A stretch of DNA of 64,000 nt from Allomyces macrogynus ATCC 38327. Its lineage: Eukaryota; Blastocladiomycota; Blastocladiomycetes; Blastocladiales; Blastocladiaceae. This document shows, one piece after another, positions 32,102 through 41,678 of the stretch; within the stretch, counting starts at the first letter, position 1, and each line of letters begins with the position of its first letter. The DNA lies in contig GG745374.1 of the NCBI GenBank assembly GCA_000151295.1, forward strand, positions 167,434 to 231,433. The letters are read 5' to 3'. The notes beneath the pieces are model-generated. The model saw only the letters and a list, made by a program, of their open reading frames with translations. It ran no database searches and had not been told where the DNA came from. Both the position numbers and the translations under genes were made by a program.

Positions 32102-32429
32102 CTAAATCGACGAGATGCAGCAGCCTTTCGAGCAGCTGCGGCGCGTCGGCGGGCATCGTAGCCGTGACGTTGGCGTCTAATTGCGCGCTGTCGTCGATCA
32201 CGTCGGCGGGCCCATCCGGATCCCACCCGAGCGCGCTCAGGTCCTCGAGGAGCATCGCCGCCGTCGGAGGAGCCGTGGTCGCGGACACTGTCTCTGTGCG
32301 CACAGCTTGGACGGCCAACGGGGTCCCGGGCGCGCTCGTCAGGTCACGCAGGGAGCTGGTGCGCTTGCGGAGCGGTCTCGCGAGGTTCCCAGCGGCGGCG
32401 CCGGCGTCGTGCATGTCGCTGCTGCTCAT
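31953..32429 (-). CDS. Small ORF upstream of, and overlapping, oligopeptidase B
   Basis: 159 aa from ATG at 32429 (MSSSDMHDAGAAAGNLARPL) to a stop at 31953. It has a protein-like C-terminus: YVRFAPDAYADVWRHLGPLL, then a hydrophobic stretch ISYAVLWLFPLALPSKAL. It overlaps the 5' part of the oligopeptidase frame in another phase. It may be the real first exon of the peptidase, giving it a membrane-near N-terminus, with a splice I could not phase (the donor GTAGGA near 31966 leaves only ~36 nt before the next AG), or a separate small gene. Confidence 0.35.
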   Translation of the reverse strand: MSSSDMHDAGAAAGNLARPLRKRTSSLRDLTSAPGTPLAVQAVRTETVSATTAPPTAAMLLEDLSALGWDPDGPADVIDDSAQLDANVTATMPADAPQLLERLLHLVDLVADYVRFAPDAYADVWRHLGPLLHTISYAVLWLFPLALPSKALTRTIGL

Positions 32430-33135
32430 GGCGAAGCAACCGATGCGGGTGGTGGCACGGCGCGGTGAAGTTGTTGTCAAGGGTGGCCCTGGACCGCACC
32501 CACGCGTCGGTGCAGTCGTTGCTCGCTGGGAGATGCGTCCGGCGCGATCACCTGCCGTCACACACAGCATGTTAACACAAAAACGACGCTCACCAAACAG
32601 ACTCGCTTGCCGACATCGACACAGCGATCGCAACAGGGGTGGCCAATTTTGAATGACATGGGTGGAATATAATCCCGTGCCAGCTCTGGGCGGAGAGCAC
32701 GTCAGGATTAGCCGGTTGGAAAAGGTGCTGTGCGTCCAGGCTTGTGGTCTGGTCACGAACGCTATATTTTGGATTTTCGACCTCATCCAAGAAAATTGTT
32801 GTGTTGCAGGTCCTCGTAATGTTTCTGGAAGGATGAAAACTGCACTCTTTGAGTTTGCTCGTTCAACAATGCTTGCGGGGCGTGTGTTGGTGAGGACGGC
32901 TCAGTAGGGAAATAGCCTTTGCACCACCATTTCGGGAGGCCGTCTTCGTAATGCTGAAACCATCCATTCTTTGCTGGGTCTGTTTGGACGAGATCTGGTT
33001 TGGGCGAGATGTGAATTGGTGCTTGATGTCATGCCTTGCCGCTTGTTCGCACAAGATGTGACACAAGCTCGCTTCACCAGACCTGATCAGATCATGTTGA
33101 ACGAACCTGTCGAAACACAAACCAGCCTACAAAAT
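32430..33135. other. Intergenic, no gene recognised
   Basis: Between two minus-strand genes. Short frames only. Confidence 0.4.
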
Positions 33136-33905
33136 CTATTCGTCAACCTCGATGCAATGCTGGCGAAGATGGTCCATGAAATCGTCTTCCGTGACCATCC
33201 ACCTGCCCTTGTTCCCGGCCTTGATGGCGAGTCCATCATTCTCTTCCATCCCCGAAAACACTTTGGACTTGAGAATAACCTTGCCCACGTCCTTCTTCGC
33301 GCTCTCACACGTCTTGAACCGCGTCTCGTGGTCGAAAAACGCCATCCACCCAGCCGCGTAATAGTACACGTCGCCCTTGGCCACAACCACGTCCATGCGC
33401 GGCATCTTGGCGTTGGGCTTTTTCGGGTTGAACGTACGCGTACGCTCATCATGCACGAATTGGAGGAACCGCCGCCCTAGTGCCGGCGCCGCGTCCGACG
33501 CTTCGCCAAAAGCAGCCACTCCACCCGCGCATTTCGTCACGTCGGGCGTGCCGTCGAGCGGCGAGAACGTGATGCCAAAGAGCGCAGTGTACGCGACGCT
33601 GATGTGGACCGAGCGCGCGCGGCTGGCGCGTCGTTGCTGATGGCTGGTGCTTCACTGTCACTATCCTCGGCGGACAGCATCTCAGCCTCTTCGAGAATCG
33701 CGTTGTGCTGCTGGCCAATTTCGTCGCGCGCGGGCATGAGCATGCGGATCGCTGACTGGTTAATAGTGCGATTCTCTTGGATGCGCGTAAGCTCCTCGTC
33801 GAGTTGGTCGAACCAGTCGCCCAAGCCCGCCAGCGCGATGCGCCCGACAATTTCCGGTGCATGGTGGGTGGAATGGGCCGAAGAGGTCGATCCGCGACGC
33901 TAGGT
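33136..33905 (-). CDS. Unrecognised protein with coiled-coil-like N-terminus
   Basis: Two joined pieces on the minus strand. The first, following a likely acceptor CCTAG near 33900, reads IVGRIALAGLGDWFDQLDEE, then helices rich in Glu/Gln/Arg and an acidic stretch (EDSDSE). The second starts VHISVAYTALFGITFSPLDG and ends FMDHLRQHCIEVDE with the stop at 33136. In between, the frame changes within a GCGCGCGC run near 33615, either by a frameshift or an unplaced intron. The C-terminal part contains GDVYYYAAGWMAFFDHETRF and KGRWMVTEDDFMDHL. I do not recognise the family. At least one upstream exon is probably missing from this model. Confidence 0.45.
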
Positions 33906-34620
33906 CGGCGACACGGTGGCGGTGAGGACGGATGGTGAGCAATTCTGGTCGTGACGGCGTGGAGATGGGCGTCAGGTATCAATCGGTCGCGTTTTTTCCT
34001 CATGAAGACGGTGGATAACGGACTGAAGTCTTGCAGTTGGGGCAGGACGCGCTCGAGTGAGCGGTGGGTTCACAATTGGTCCTGATGAGTGGAGAGTATG
34101 ACAGGAAAGCGGTGCTGAGTCGCTGACGAGCTTGTCTTCATCATGGGTGTCAGAACCGCGAGGTGGCTGCGACGAAACTAGCGAAGCATTCAAGGGCGGC
34201 GCGCTCTAGAGCGTTCATGGCGGATAGACAAGTGGCGTTGGACCGCACGAATCGGGTTGCCAAGATTCGGATGTGACGCGCACAGAGCGGCGGTCACTTG
34301 CATCAAAACGACCCGCTGCCACGACTGCACACAACTTCAAGGTGGTATGAGCAGTACAAGCGTGTCAAATTGGCTCTCATCTTGAACTTCACCTCTATTT
34401 GATTGGCTGTGGCTCGCCGCCAAGGAGGTCACAAATCGATCTGTCAATGCGATGGGCAAACCAGCCGCAGGTCTGTACTTCGTGTGTTGACGTGGATGTT
34501 GAGGATGGGCTCGGTCAAATACTGGCCTGGCAAGAGGAGTCGAAGGACGATGAATCTGTTGCAGCAACCATTACAAGCCGCAACAAAGATATTTGTACAG
34601 AACGCAACACTATCTCTCCA
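33906..34620. other. Intergenic, no gene recognised
   Basis: No family-like frame on either strand. It may hold the missing 5' exon of the preceding minus-strand gene and the 3' region of dephospho-CoA kinase. Confidence 0.4.
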
Positions 34621-35440
34621 TCATATCCACCCTCTTGCATCAACAACAGCCACAGCAATGCGCGCGAGTGCATAAATGATTGGCACGAGAATGGCCAGCA
34701 GCACAACCGGTGGTCCGATCCGCCACGCCCACGTGCGCCACGCTGGCGGGCGCATCTTGACGAGCAGCGCATCGGCTTGGCGGAACAGGTCCTGCAGCGA
34801 GCCTGTATTGTCGAGCACACGTGTCGCGAGCCGCAGTTTCTCGTCCATGGGCTTTTGCGCGCGCATGCGCGCCTCGGCGTCGGCCTGCGGCATGTTGTCG
34901 CGCTTCATGAGCCGCTGCAGTTGCACGTCGTCGGGGCTACACACATGTGTGGCGCAGACGCGGACGCGGACATGGTGAGCGATTCGTGTCCCGTGCCGGT
35001 TCGTCCGACCATTGTTGCCCCAACGTGCACGCTTACCAGTACACAACGACGACCTCGTTGCAGAGCTTGTGTAGGCCGGCCTCGATAAGCAGCGGGGCAT
35101 CGACAACCACGAGCGGCTCGCCGCGCAGCCAGTAGTCGATCACCTTGGCGAGAATAGCGCGGCGAATGGCCGGGTGCGTGATGCGGTTGAGAATGTGCCG
35201 CTTGCCCTCGTCGGCAAAGATGATCGCGCCGAGTTTGGCGCGATCGAGCGCGCCCGAAGGTTGCTGCAAAATCTCGGGTCCAAACGCGTCGACGAGGGCG
35301 CGCAGACCAGGTGTGCCGGGCTCGACGACTTGCCGCGCGAGTTGGTCGCAGTCGATAACAGGCACGCCACAGGCCGACAGGTGCCGCGACACGGACGACT
35401 TGCCCGTCGCGATGCCGCCAGTCAGGCCGACGATCTTCAT
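34621..35440 (-). CDS. Dephospho-CoA kinase
   Basis: Last step of coenzyme A synthesis: ATP-dependent 3'-phosphorylation of dephospho-CoA. Exon 1 (35440-35037) begins MKIVGLTGGIATGKSSVSRH, which contains the P-loop GGIATGKSS, then VIDCDQLARQVVEPGTPG with the family's Asp, a HPAIRRAI motif and LVVVDAPLLIEAGLHK. Exon 2 (34936-34621) joins in phase (GTAAGC donor, GTGTAG acceptor) to give VVVVYCPDDVQLQRLMKRDN, the LID region. Predicted 239 aa. The C-terminal ~30 residues form one hydrophobic helix (PPVVLLAILVPIIYALARIA), a tail anchor that suggests membrane attachment; the yeast enzyme Cab5 is reported to be membrane- or mitochondria-associated. The start fits the family N-terminus exactly. Confidence 0.93.
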
Positions 35441-36121
35441 GGTGGGACGGTGCGGCAGGTGCGGTCGTTGCTGGTGGTGGTGGATGTTGAGGAGGATGGG
35501 TCGCGCATCGCGAGAGATCGTCGTGTTGGGTGTTGAGCTGGCGGACGTCGAGCGCGATGCGTGCGGTAGGCACGGCACGTGGCTCGATTGATACTTTGGC
35601 AGGGACAAACAGGCAATTTGTTGCTCGAGCAGCAACTCTCACAACATAACATCGCTTGCACACGCCCTACTCATCCGCTGATACGCACGGACTGCGGCCA
35701 TGACTGCGGGTGGCTCGCAGGTTCATTGATTGGAGGTTGGCGTCGTTTCGCGCCCTTTCCAGCATCAGCCATTCATCGTCCCCACTTCCTCTGCCGCAGC
35801 TGGTGGCCGCTGGCAACCACAACGCGGTGCGACGTCTCGCCGACCGGTGGAGATGCAGAGGCCCCAGAAGAATGAGATCGGGAGGTCATCGAACGTTTTT
35901 ACGGCACACCATGTTGCTGATAGTTTGATAGGAGTCTCAGAGCGTCAACACGACGCTGGAACGGACCCAGGGCAAACACATGACGATAAAAATGCGTAGA
36001 GTATACTGCTTCGGAGTAAACTTTTGGACACGCCAAACGAGAACGCAAACGCAAACCAAACAAACCAGGCACCGCTAACACAATCGAACTATTATGAATA
36101 AGGAAGGCAACGCACGAGGAA
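35441..36121. other. Intergenic, no gene recognised
   Basis: Separates dephospho-CoA kinase and oxidase 2 (both -). AT-richer around 35960-36110. Confidence 0.4.
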
Positions 36122-37846
36122 TCAGCCATGACGGGCACGCTTACCTACTCGCGAGCCGCGCGGTTCGTGATCCTTGAGTTTAGTCACACCAATCTTAAGC
36201 GCCGGCGGCAGCGGCTTGCCAAACCAGACCGTCCTGTTGGACGTCTTGGATGCACCGCCGTGGTTCGAGGCTGCGGTCGTGTTCCACGCACCGTGCTTCG
36301 CCACCTTCGGCGTCATCCAGTAATCGAGCAAGCGGATGTTGCTCTGCTCAGCGATCAGCTGCTTTTCGGGCTTTTCGGGCCCAGGCCCAAGCGCCCCGCG
36401 CGCGGGCACATCCGAGAAGTTGGCCGATGCCCACCCATGCCCATTGACCCCGGCGTGCGCCGACTTGTGGACACGGAACAACGCAATCATGCCGTCGTCG
36501 AAATGAATGTTGACGTGGCAGTGCAGCATCCACTGGCCCGGGTCGTCCATGCGTGCGTCGGCCACATGAAACGTGGCCGGGAACAGCTCAATCGTGTCGC
36601 GCTGGTGGCCCTCCACGATCGCCGTGATCCCGTGCCAGTGCAGGACGTGCAGGTCGAGGAACGTGCCGAGCCCGAGCTGGTACCAGCGCACGTACTCGTT
36701 CTGCTTGAAGTCGAGCCCGGGCAAGTTGCCCCACCCGTACCCGTTGATCGGGTGCATGCGGTTCGACTCTTCGAAACCGCCAAACCCGCCGCCGATCTCG
36801 TTGAGCGTCGATGTGTTGGTGCCTGTCGGGCCGCCGACGACGCCGCCCGTGGCGCGCGACAGCGACGCAGCAAGTTGTTGCTCCTCGTTGGTCAGCGTCG
36901 CGTTGCCAGCGTACCGCTCGACGTTGAGCGCGAGGTAGGGCGACAGCGTCTCGGCCATGACGACCCAATACGTCACAATCTCGCGTTGCACGGGGAACAG
37001 CACCGAGTTGAACCGCGGCACGTTGCGACTGTCGAGCACGCCGCGGTTCTTGTAGACGACGAGCGCGCCGTAGAGACCCGCGTAAATGTCATTGTCCGAG
37101 ACGTGCGAGTGGTAGGCCCACACAATCGAATCGAGGTCAAGCGGGCCCGGACCGGCGCGGTCAGGCACAAACCACAGGTACGTGAACGTCTCGCCCGGCG
37201 CAACGCTCGCGCCGCGGCCGTTGATACTCCCACCAACGGCGCCCTCGGAATTCTTGTCGTACAGCGCGGCGTGCGGGTGCAGACTGAAGTTGAACCGCGC
37301 ATTGTTCTTGAAGACGACGCGCAAAGTATCGCCGACTTCGGCACGCAAGATCGGCCCCACGATCCCGAGCGACGGGTCCTCCTTGGGCCTGCGCTGCGTG
37401 AAGGTCGCGTCCTCGTACTCTTGGTAAATGGCCTTGATGTACTTGCGCCCGATCCGGCCGGGGATCTCCTGTCGCGTGAACGGCGCGGCGAGCGGGCTCT
37501 CGTCGAGCGGGAGCATCGCGAAATTGTCCATGCCGGTCGGCGCATAGTCCCACTCGACCTCGTCGGCGGCAATGTAGTAGGTGCGCACGGTGCACGGCAC
37601 AATCTCGGGCACGCACAGCCGCAGGTCCGACGTGGTCAGGACCGCGGTCGAGGACGACTTGGACGACGACTTTGACGACGACTTAGAAGCCGAGCTGCCG
37701 TGCGCATCGCCGCGCGTATCGCCGTGCGCGGTCTTGGATGACGGCGGGGACACGGGCGACGCGTTCGTGAACGTGGCCGCGAGAACAAGCGTTGTCGCCG
37801 CAGCAGCGAGAAGCATACTCGCGGCTGCGCCGACGTGGCCGCGCAT
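36122..37846 (-). CDS. Secreted two-domain multicopper oxidase, copy 2 (full length)
   Basis: 574 aa, single exon, same start (MRGHVGAAASMLL, signal peptide) and the same four copper motifs as copy 1. From the start to GMIA near residue 456 the two proteins are identical. Beyond that they differ clearly: VHKSAHAGVNGHGWA here, IHKNENAGTNGHGWA in copy 1. Copy 2 then keeps an extended C-terminus (WFGKPLPPALKIGVTKLKDH, ending GKRARHG) that copy 1 has lost. The copy-2 promoter carries TATAAG 139-144 nt before the ATG. It may be supplied with copper by the P1B ATPase at 9.8-13.6 kb and act as a ferroxidase or phenol-type oxidase; this is inference from family and context. The frame is also open upstream to 38332, but the signal peptide and TATA box support the start at 37846. 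Confidence 0.92.
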   Translation of the reverse strand: MRGHVGAAASMLLAAAATTLVLAATFTNASPVSPPSSKTAHGDTRGDAHGSSASKSSSKSSSKSSSTAVLTTSDLRLCVPEIVPCTVRTYYIAADEVEWDYAPTGMDNFAMLPLDESPLAAPFTRQEIPGRIGRKYIKAIYQEYEDATFTQRRPKEDPSLGIVGPILRAEVGDTLRVVFKNNARFNFSLHPHAALYDKNSEGAVGGSINGRGASVAPGETFTYLWFVPDRAGPGPLDLDSIVWAYHSHVSDNDIYAGLYGALVVYKNRGVLDSRNVPRFNSVLFPVQREIVTYWVVMAETLSPYLALNVERYAGNATLTNEEQQLAASLSRATGGVVGGPTGTNTSTLNEIGGGFGGFEESNRMHPINGYGWGNLPGLDFKQNEYVRWYQLGLGTFLDLHVLHWHGITAIVEGHQRDTIELFPATFHVADARMDDPGQWMLHCHVNIHFDDGMIALFRVHKSAHAGVNGHGWASANFSDVPARGALGPGPEKPEKQLIAEQSNIRLLDYWMTPKVAKHGAWNTTAASNHGGASKTSNRTVWFGKPLPPALKIGVTKLKDHEPRGSRVGKRARHG

Positions 37847-37984
37847 GGTGGAGAAGCGAGAGCGGGCGCGATGGTGGCCGGGTGCGGAAGCAAGATGGTT
37901 GGGCGTGGGGGTTGCGGGGTGGAGAGGAGCGGGCAAGTCAAGCCGAGGCGACAGCGACCGCGGCGGCGTCGGGCGCGTGCGGCA
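36480..37984 (-). repeat. Inverted repeat arm 2 (apparently identical tract)
   Basis: Partner of 20576-22080 in opposite orientation, covering the 5' leader and most of the coding region of oxidase 2. The arms are separated by about 14.4 kb. Confidence 0.9.
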
Positions 37985-37990
37985 CTTATA
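37985..37990 (-). promoter_or_regulatory. TATA-like box of multicopper oxidase 2
   Basis: TATAAG on the minus strand immediately outside the identical tract. In copy 1 the aligned hexamer is TATGAA. Position and difference suggest the two copies may be expressed differently. Confidence 0.45.
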
Positions 37991-38862
37991 CCCGCGGCGC
38001 TGATGCGGTGCCGGGACCAACGCGAGGGAACAAAGCGCGCAACGCAGCGGGGCGGGCGGGCAGCCAAGGCACTGGTTGTCGACGACGACGGGATCCATGA
38101 CCGGCCCAGAAGCCGGTGCGCGCACGTGCCAATGGATCCTGCTTGGCACCGGAAATCGCGCAGCCACGGTGCACCGGATCAACATGGAACGAATACGGGT
38201 GCGGTTGTTTTTGGCGTTGGCAGCGCGAACGTACACGTAGGATCCCTCGAGCAGCCCGCGCGGAAGGTTGATGTCGATGACCGGCTTGGACCAGCGGAGC
38301 CAACGCGTTCCGTTGTTGGAAACCGTTGTCATGCCGTGTTGGCGAGTGCGGGCACGTTCAGCTATGTGCAGCGCCGCGGGGTCGTGCGCGTTTGTTCGCG
38401 TCGCGCCCCATCGTCATGCTTTCCATGTTGGCGAAGACAGATCGCGGTGCGGGTCAAATTGAAGCATCATTGTTGCTGGCGCAGATGCGCGCACGATCGT
38501 GCCGGCGTATCAGTCGCGCTTTTGCAACCAGCAGGTCCGGGTGTTGTGCGCACCGCGGTCACGACGCGAAGGCGGTCAGCGGCAGGGATGGTGTTGCCGC
38601 GCGTGTTGGTCGGGGCGGCAAAGCCCGTGGCTGAGATGCGCTTAAAACAGGATCGCCGGGGATGGCGAGGGCGTCGGCGCCTTCGATCTGGGCATAGTTG
38701 CTGCTGTGGCGACCTCAGAGGCGTCTGATGTTTCTCGCTGCACGCCAACCGAACGCACTCACATCTGCTCGATTTGCTCGTCGTGGCTCGCGGTGCGATC
38801 AGCAACGACAAGACGGTCAGTTTGACGGCACCACTTGGCGCACTCGCCCTCGACACCTGCGC
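37991..38862. other. Intergenic region between divergent genes
   Basis: Upstream flanks of oxidase 2 (-) and of the membrane sensor-like gene (+). The first ~110 bp are a diverged relative of the region upstream of oxidase 1. No other gene recognised. Confidence 0.4.
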
Positions 38863-41144
38863 ATGAGCAAGATGTCCGACGCAAATGCGGCCCCGCTGGC
38901 GCCCTCCGCGCCCGTGCAGCCTGCCTTCTCGCTCCCCACGTCGCCGTCCACCACCAACGAAGCCAGCAACCCGCCCCTGGCAGCACCCGTATCCCCTTCT
39001 GCACGCACGTCGGCCACGTCGCTTGCCGATGGCTCTGTTGCCACGGCACCGGCAAGCCCGCCCGCCGAGCTAACCACGTCGTCGGGCTCCCGCACGGGTC
39101 TCCCAACGTGCGCTTCCTCGCGGCGTTCACGAGCTACTGGGAATGCACGTTCCACACCCAGCATTTATTTCGCCGACGAGGTGGCGGACAATGCCGGCGG
39201 CGATCCGGGTCGACAGTCCTCAGCAGGAGAGGCTCTTGGGGCGGGCGGGGGCGTTGCATCAACACCCGAAGCCAATCCGGACGAGCTGGCCACACCGGCC
39301 GCGAACCTCGTGCGCCGCGCGTCGCTTCTTGCTCAGAACCCGCGTACTGCTGCGGCGCTCGCGCTGCACCGGCTCAACTTGGGCGGTGCTGCAGGAGCTG
39401 TGCCCGTCGTTCGCGACGCTGGGAGTACCAGCGCGTCACATGTCGATTTGAAGGCCGGAGTTGGTCAATACTGGCGTCTTTTCTCGTTCATCCCCACGTA
39501 TTGCTCATCTAGCGTCGTCTCCACCCAATAGCCACCGAATGGGTCGGCCTGCCACGGTCTGGCCACGTCGGCATACGGTGGGCGACCTTTTCCGCCGTCC
39601 TGGTCGCCGCTGCGGCCATGTCCGTGCTCGTCGGTACCGCTTCCATCTGGCCCGCCGCGCAGGACCTCGACGCGCGCACGCACGACCGCGCTGCGTACAC
39701 GCTGCTCGCAGCGCAACGCGCCATGCAGCGCATGCTCCTTGACGTGCGCGGCCCCGTCCTCGCGCAAATCGCCTACTGGCGACAACACCCGACCCTGTCT
39801 GCGACCATCGCGCGGCGCAACCTCTTCCAGGCACTGCAAGAAACAACACGGTCCGTCGTGTCGGCATCCGTAGCGATCGCCGACACTGGCGGGACCGAGT
39901 TTGCCGACCTTTACACGTTCGTGCGCAACGGCGTGCGTGTTCCCGTCGCGCTGACCGTCGACGCGGCGGGTACGCGCACCGAGACGCAGGTCGATACGGA
40001 CGGCCGGCAAATGCTCGTGTATTCGCAGTCGACCAACTACGCACTCGCCAACCAGACCTGGTGGCAGGCCATGGACGCGGCGCTCACGGGAGCGACCGCC
40101 GTGCTAACCGCCACGACTACCACGGCACCCAACGTGACGGCGATCTGGACCAACTTACCGCTCAGCAACGGCGACGCGTGGGTCGCGCTTCTCGCGCACG
40201 CGCGTGTCAGCGTACAGCGCAACGTGACTGTGACAGCCGCCGCGAGTCTCGCCACCATCGCGTCGGCTCTGGCCGCGGCGCCCGTCGCGGCGGCAGAGAC
40301 CGCAGGGAATTCCGGGTCGGCGGTCGCGCCAAACCCACCGGCGTCCGTTTACTTGGTTGACCCGGTCTCACAAACGCTGATTGCCGCATCGACGGGGCTT
40401 AAAGTCACGGAAATGCCCGGGTCGCGCACGCCGCTGCAGGGCCAGATGCCGCTCGCCGCCGTGGCGTTGCAGACGACCGACGCGTGGGCGGCGAGCGTCG
40501 CCGCGCATGTGGGGCAGTATCCCGCGACGTACACGGTGCCGGCGGCGGGGATCGTGGTGCCGAGTACGAAGTCCACCGCGGCACTGCGCGTGTGGTCGGC
40601 GCCGCTGTTCCCGTTGTCATCCGGCGCGATCAGCGGTCTTTCCCCATCGTTCGCCGCAGCATGGTCCTCCGCAACCTCCTCTGCCACCTCCACTGTGCGC
40701 ACCCTTTTGTCCACCGGCGCCGCCGCGCACGCGGGCCGCGCGTTCCCCACAACCTGGACGCTCCTGTACGTCGAGCTGCAGTCCACATCGACCGCGCCGA
40801 CGACAGCCATGATCAACTCGCTCCTGCTGATTGCCGCGACGCTCGTCGCTACCCTCGCGTCGGCGAGTCTGGTCGTCACGTTTCCGCTCGCGCACCGGCT
40901 GAACCGCGCGACCTTGGTCCTGCGCGCGCTCGCGCACGGGATTCATCCGGAGCTGCGGCTGTTGGCCGCGCCGGACCCGCCAGCGCGCCCAAGGGAAATT
41001 GTCATGGTGTATGGTGCGATCGCGGCGCTTGCAAGGGCGCACGAGTTTGTGGGGATGATGGCGTGGGTGGGCGGAAGGAGGAGTAAGGGAGTGCAAGGTG
41101 GAGGAGGCGGAGGAGCGGTGGGGACGCATCGCACGGGAGGGTGA
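38863..41144 (+). CDS. Membrane sensor-like protein with large extracytoplasmic domain
   Basis: The N-terminal part (38863-~39460) is Ser/Ala/Pro-rich and probably disordered. An intron with acceptor CATCTAG near 39512 likely leads to IRWATFSAVLVAAAAMSVLV, a first membrane helix at about 39573-39640. About 370 residues follow without long hydrophobic runs, starting with helices (AAYTLLAAQRAMQRMLLDVR) and then strands, reminiscent of Cache-type extracellular sensor domains. A second helix (MINSLLLIAATLVATLASAS) lies at about 40808-40880, then a short juxtamembrane helix. The protein ends at 41144 after a Gly-rich stretch with no kinase, cyclase or other output domain visible. It could be a truncated sensor kinase or cyclase, one exon of a longer gene, or a stand-alone receptor. 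The topology is seen; the function is not known. Confidence 0.5.
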
Positions 41145-41465
41145 TCGGGTGGACTGTTGGCGCGGCTGCACAATGGCATGGACTGGGGCAGGTGCAGCGT
41201 GGTCAAGGACTCCCGTTCATTGTGATGGATTTGGAATGGAGGATGAGTGGACCGGTACATTTTTAATTGGCTGAGGACCAGCAACTGGCACCTGGCCAGT
41301 TCCGGGTGGGCATCAATCGCAACGGCTTCACTGGACATAGTACATACCAGGTTGATGGCAAGTTGTGCTGGCTGAGAAGGCAGCAAATGGCACAGGGAAA
41401 AAGTGAGGCAGGATCAAAAAGACCTTGAAGATCTGATGCAGACGGCACTTTCGACTCTGCCGATC
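41145..41465. other. Intergenic, no gene recognised
   Basis: Between the sensor-like gene and the tRNA terminator. Confidence 0.4.
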
Positions 41466-41470
41466 AAAAA
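41466..41470 (-). terminator. RNA polymerase III terminator of the tRNA
   Basis: TTTTT on the transcribed (minus) strand, starting 5 nt beyond the tRNA discriminator base, a typical Pol III stop. Confidence 0.8.
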
Positions 41471-41474
41471 TCGT

Positions 41475-41556
41475 CGACAACAGCAGGGTTCGAACCTGCG
41501 CACCACTAGGGTAATCGATTAGTAGTCGATCGCCTTAACCACTCGGCCATGTTGTC
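41475..41556 (-). tRNA. tRNA-Ser with anticodon ACU
   Basis: Complete serine-type cloverleaf: acceptor GACAACA/TGTTGTC with discriminator G, D arm GCC-GAGTGGTTAA-GGC, anticodon stem ATCGA/TCGAT with loop CTACTAA, a 14-nt variable region with an ACC/GGT stem, and T arm GCAGG-TTCGAAC-CCTGC. The loop is that of tRNA-Ser(GCU), CTGCTAA, with G34 changed to A. The usual eukaryotic reader of AGU/AGC is GCU. A34, if edited to inosine, could also reach AGA. Promoter boxes and terminator look intact, so it should be transcribed. Confidence 0.9.
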
Positions 41557-41678
41557 CAGTCAAACTTGGCCGGTCTTTAGAGACTCATAAATTCAATATT
41601 TATCCTTGGTCGCCTTCGGCCTGGTCAGCAGCCTGTACACCACTCGATTTACTGTCTAACCCCATTTCCTGTTTCTGA
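41557..41678. other. Intergenic between tRNA and LSM1
   Basis: Short divergent spacer with an AT-rich stretch at about 41585-41605. Confidence 0.4.

Noticed and set aside
37847..38332. In-frame upstream extension of multicopper oxidase 2
   Set aside because: It lies before a TATA-like box and before a clear signal peptide, and copy 1 has no matching extension.
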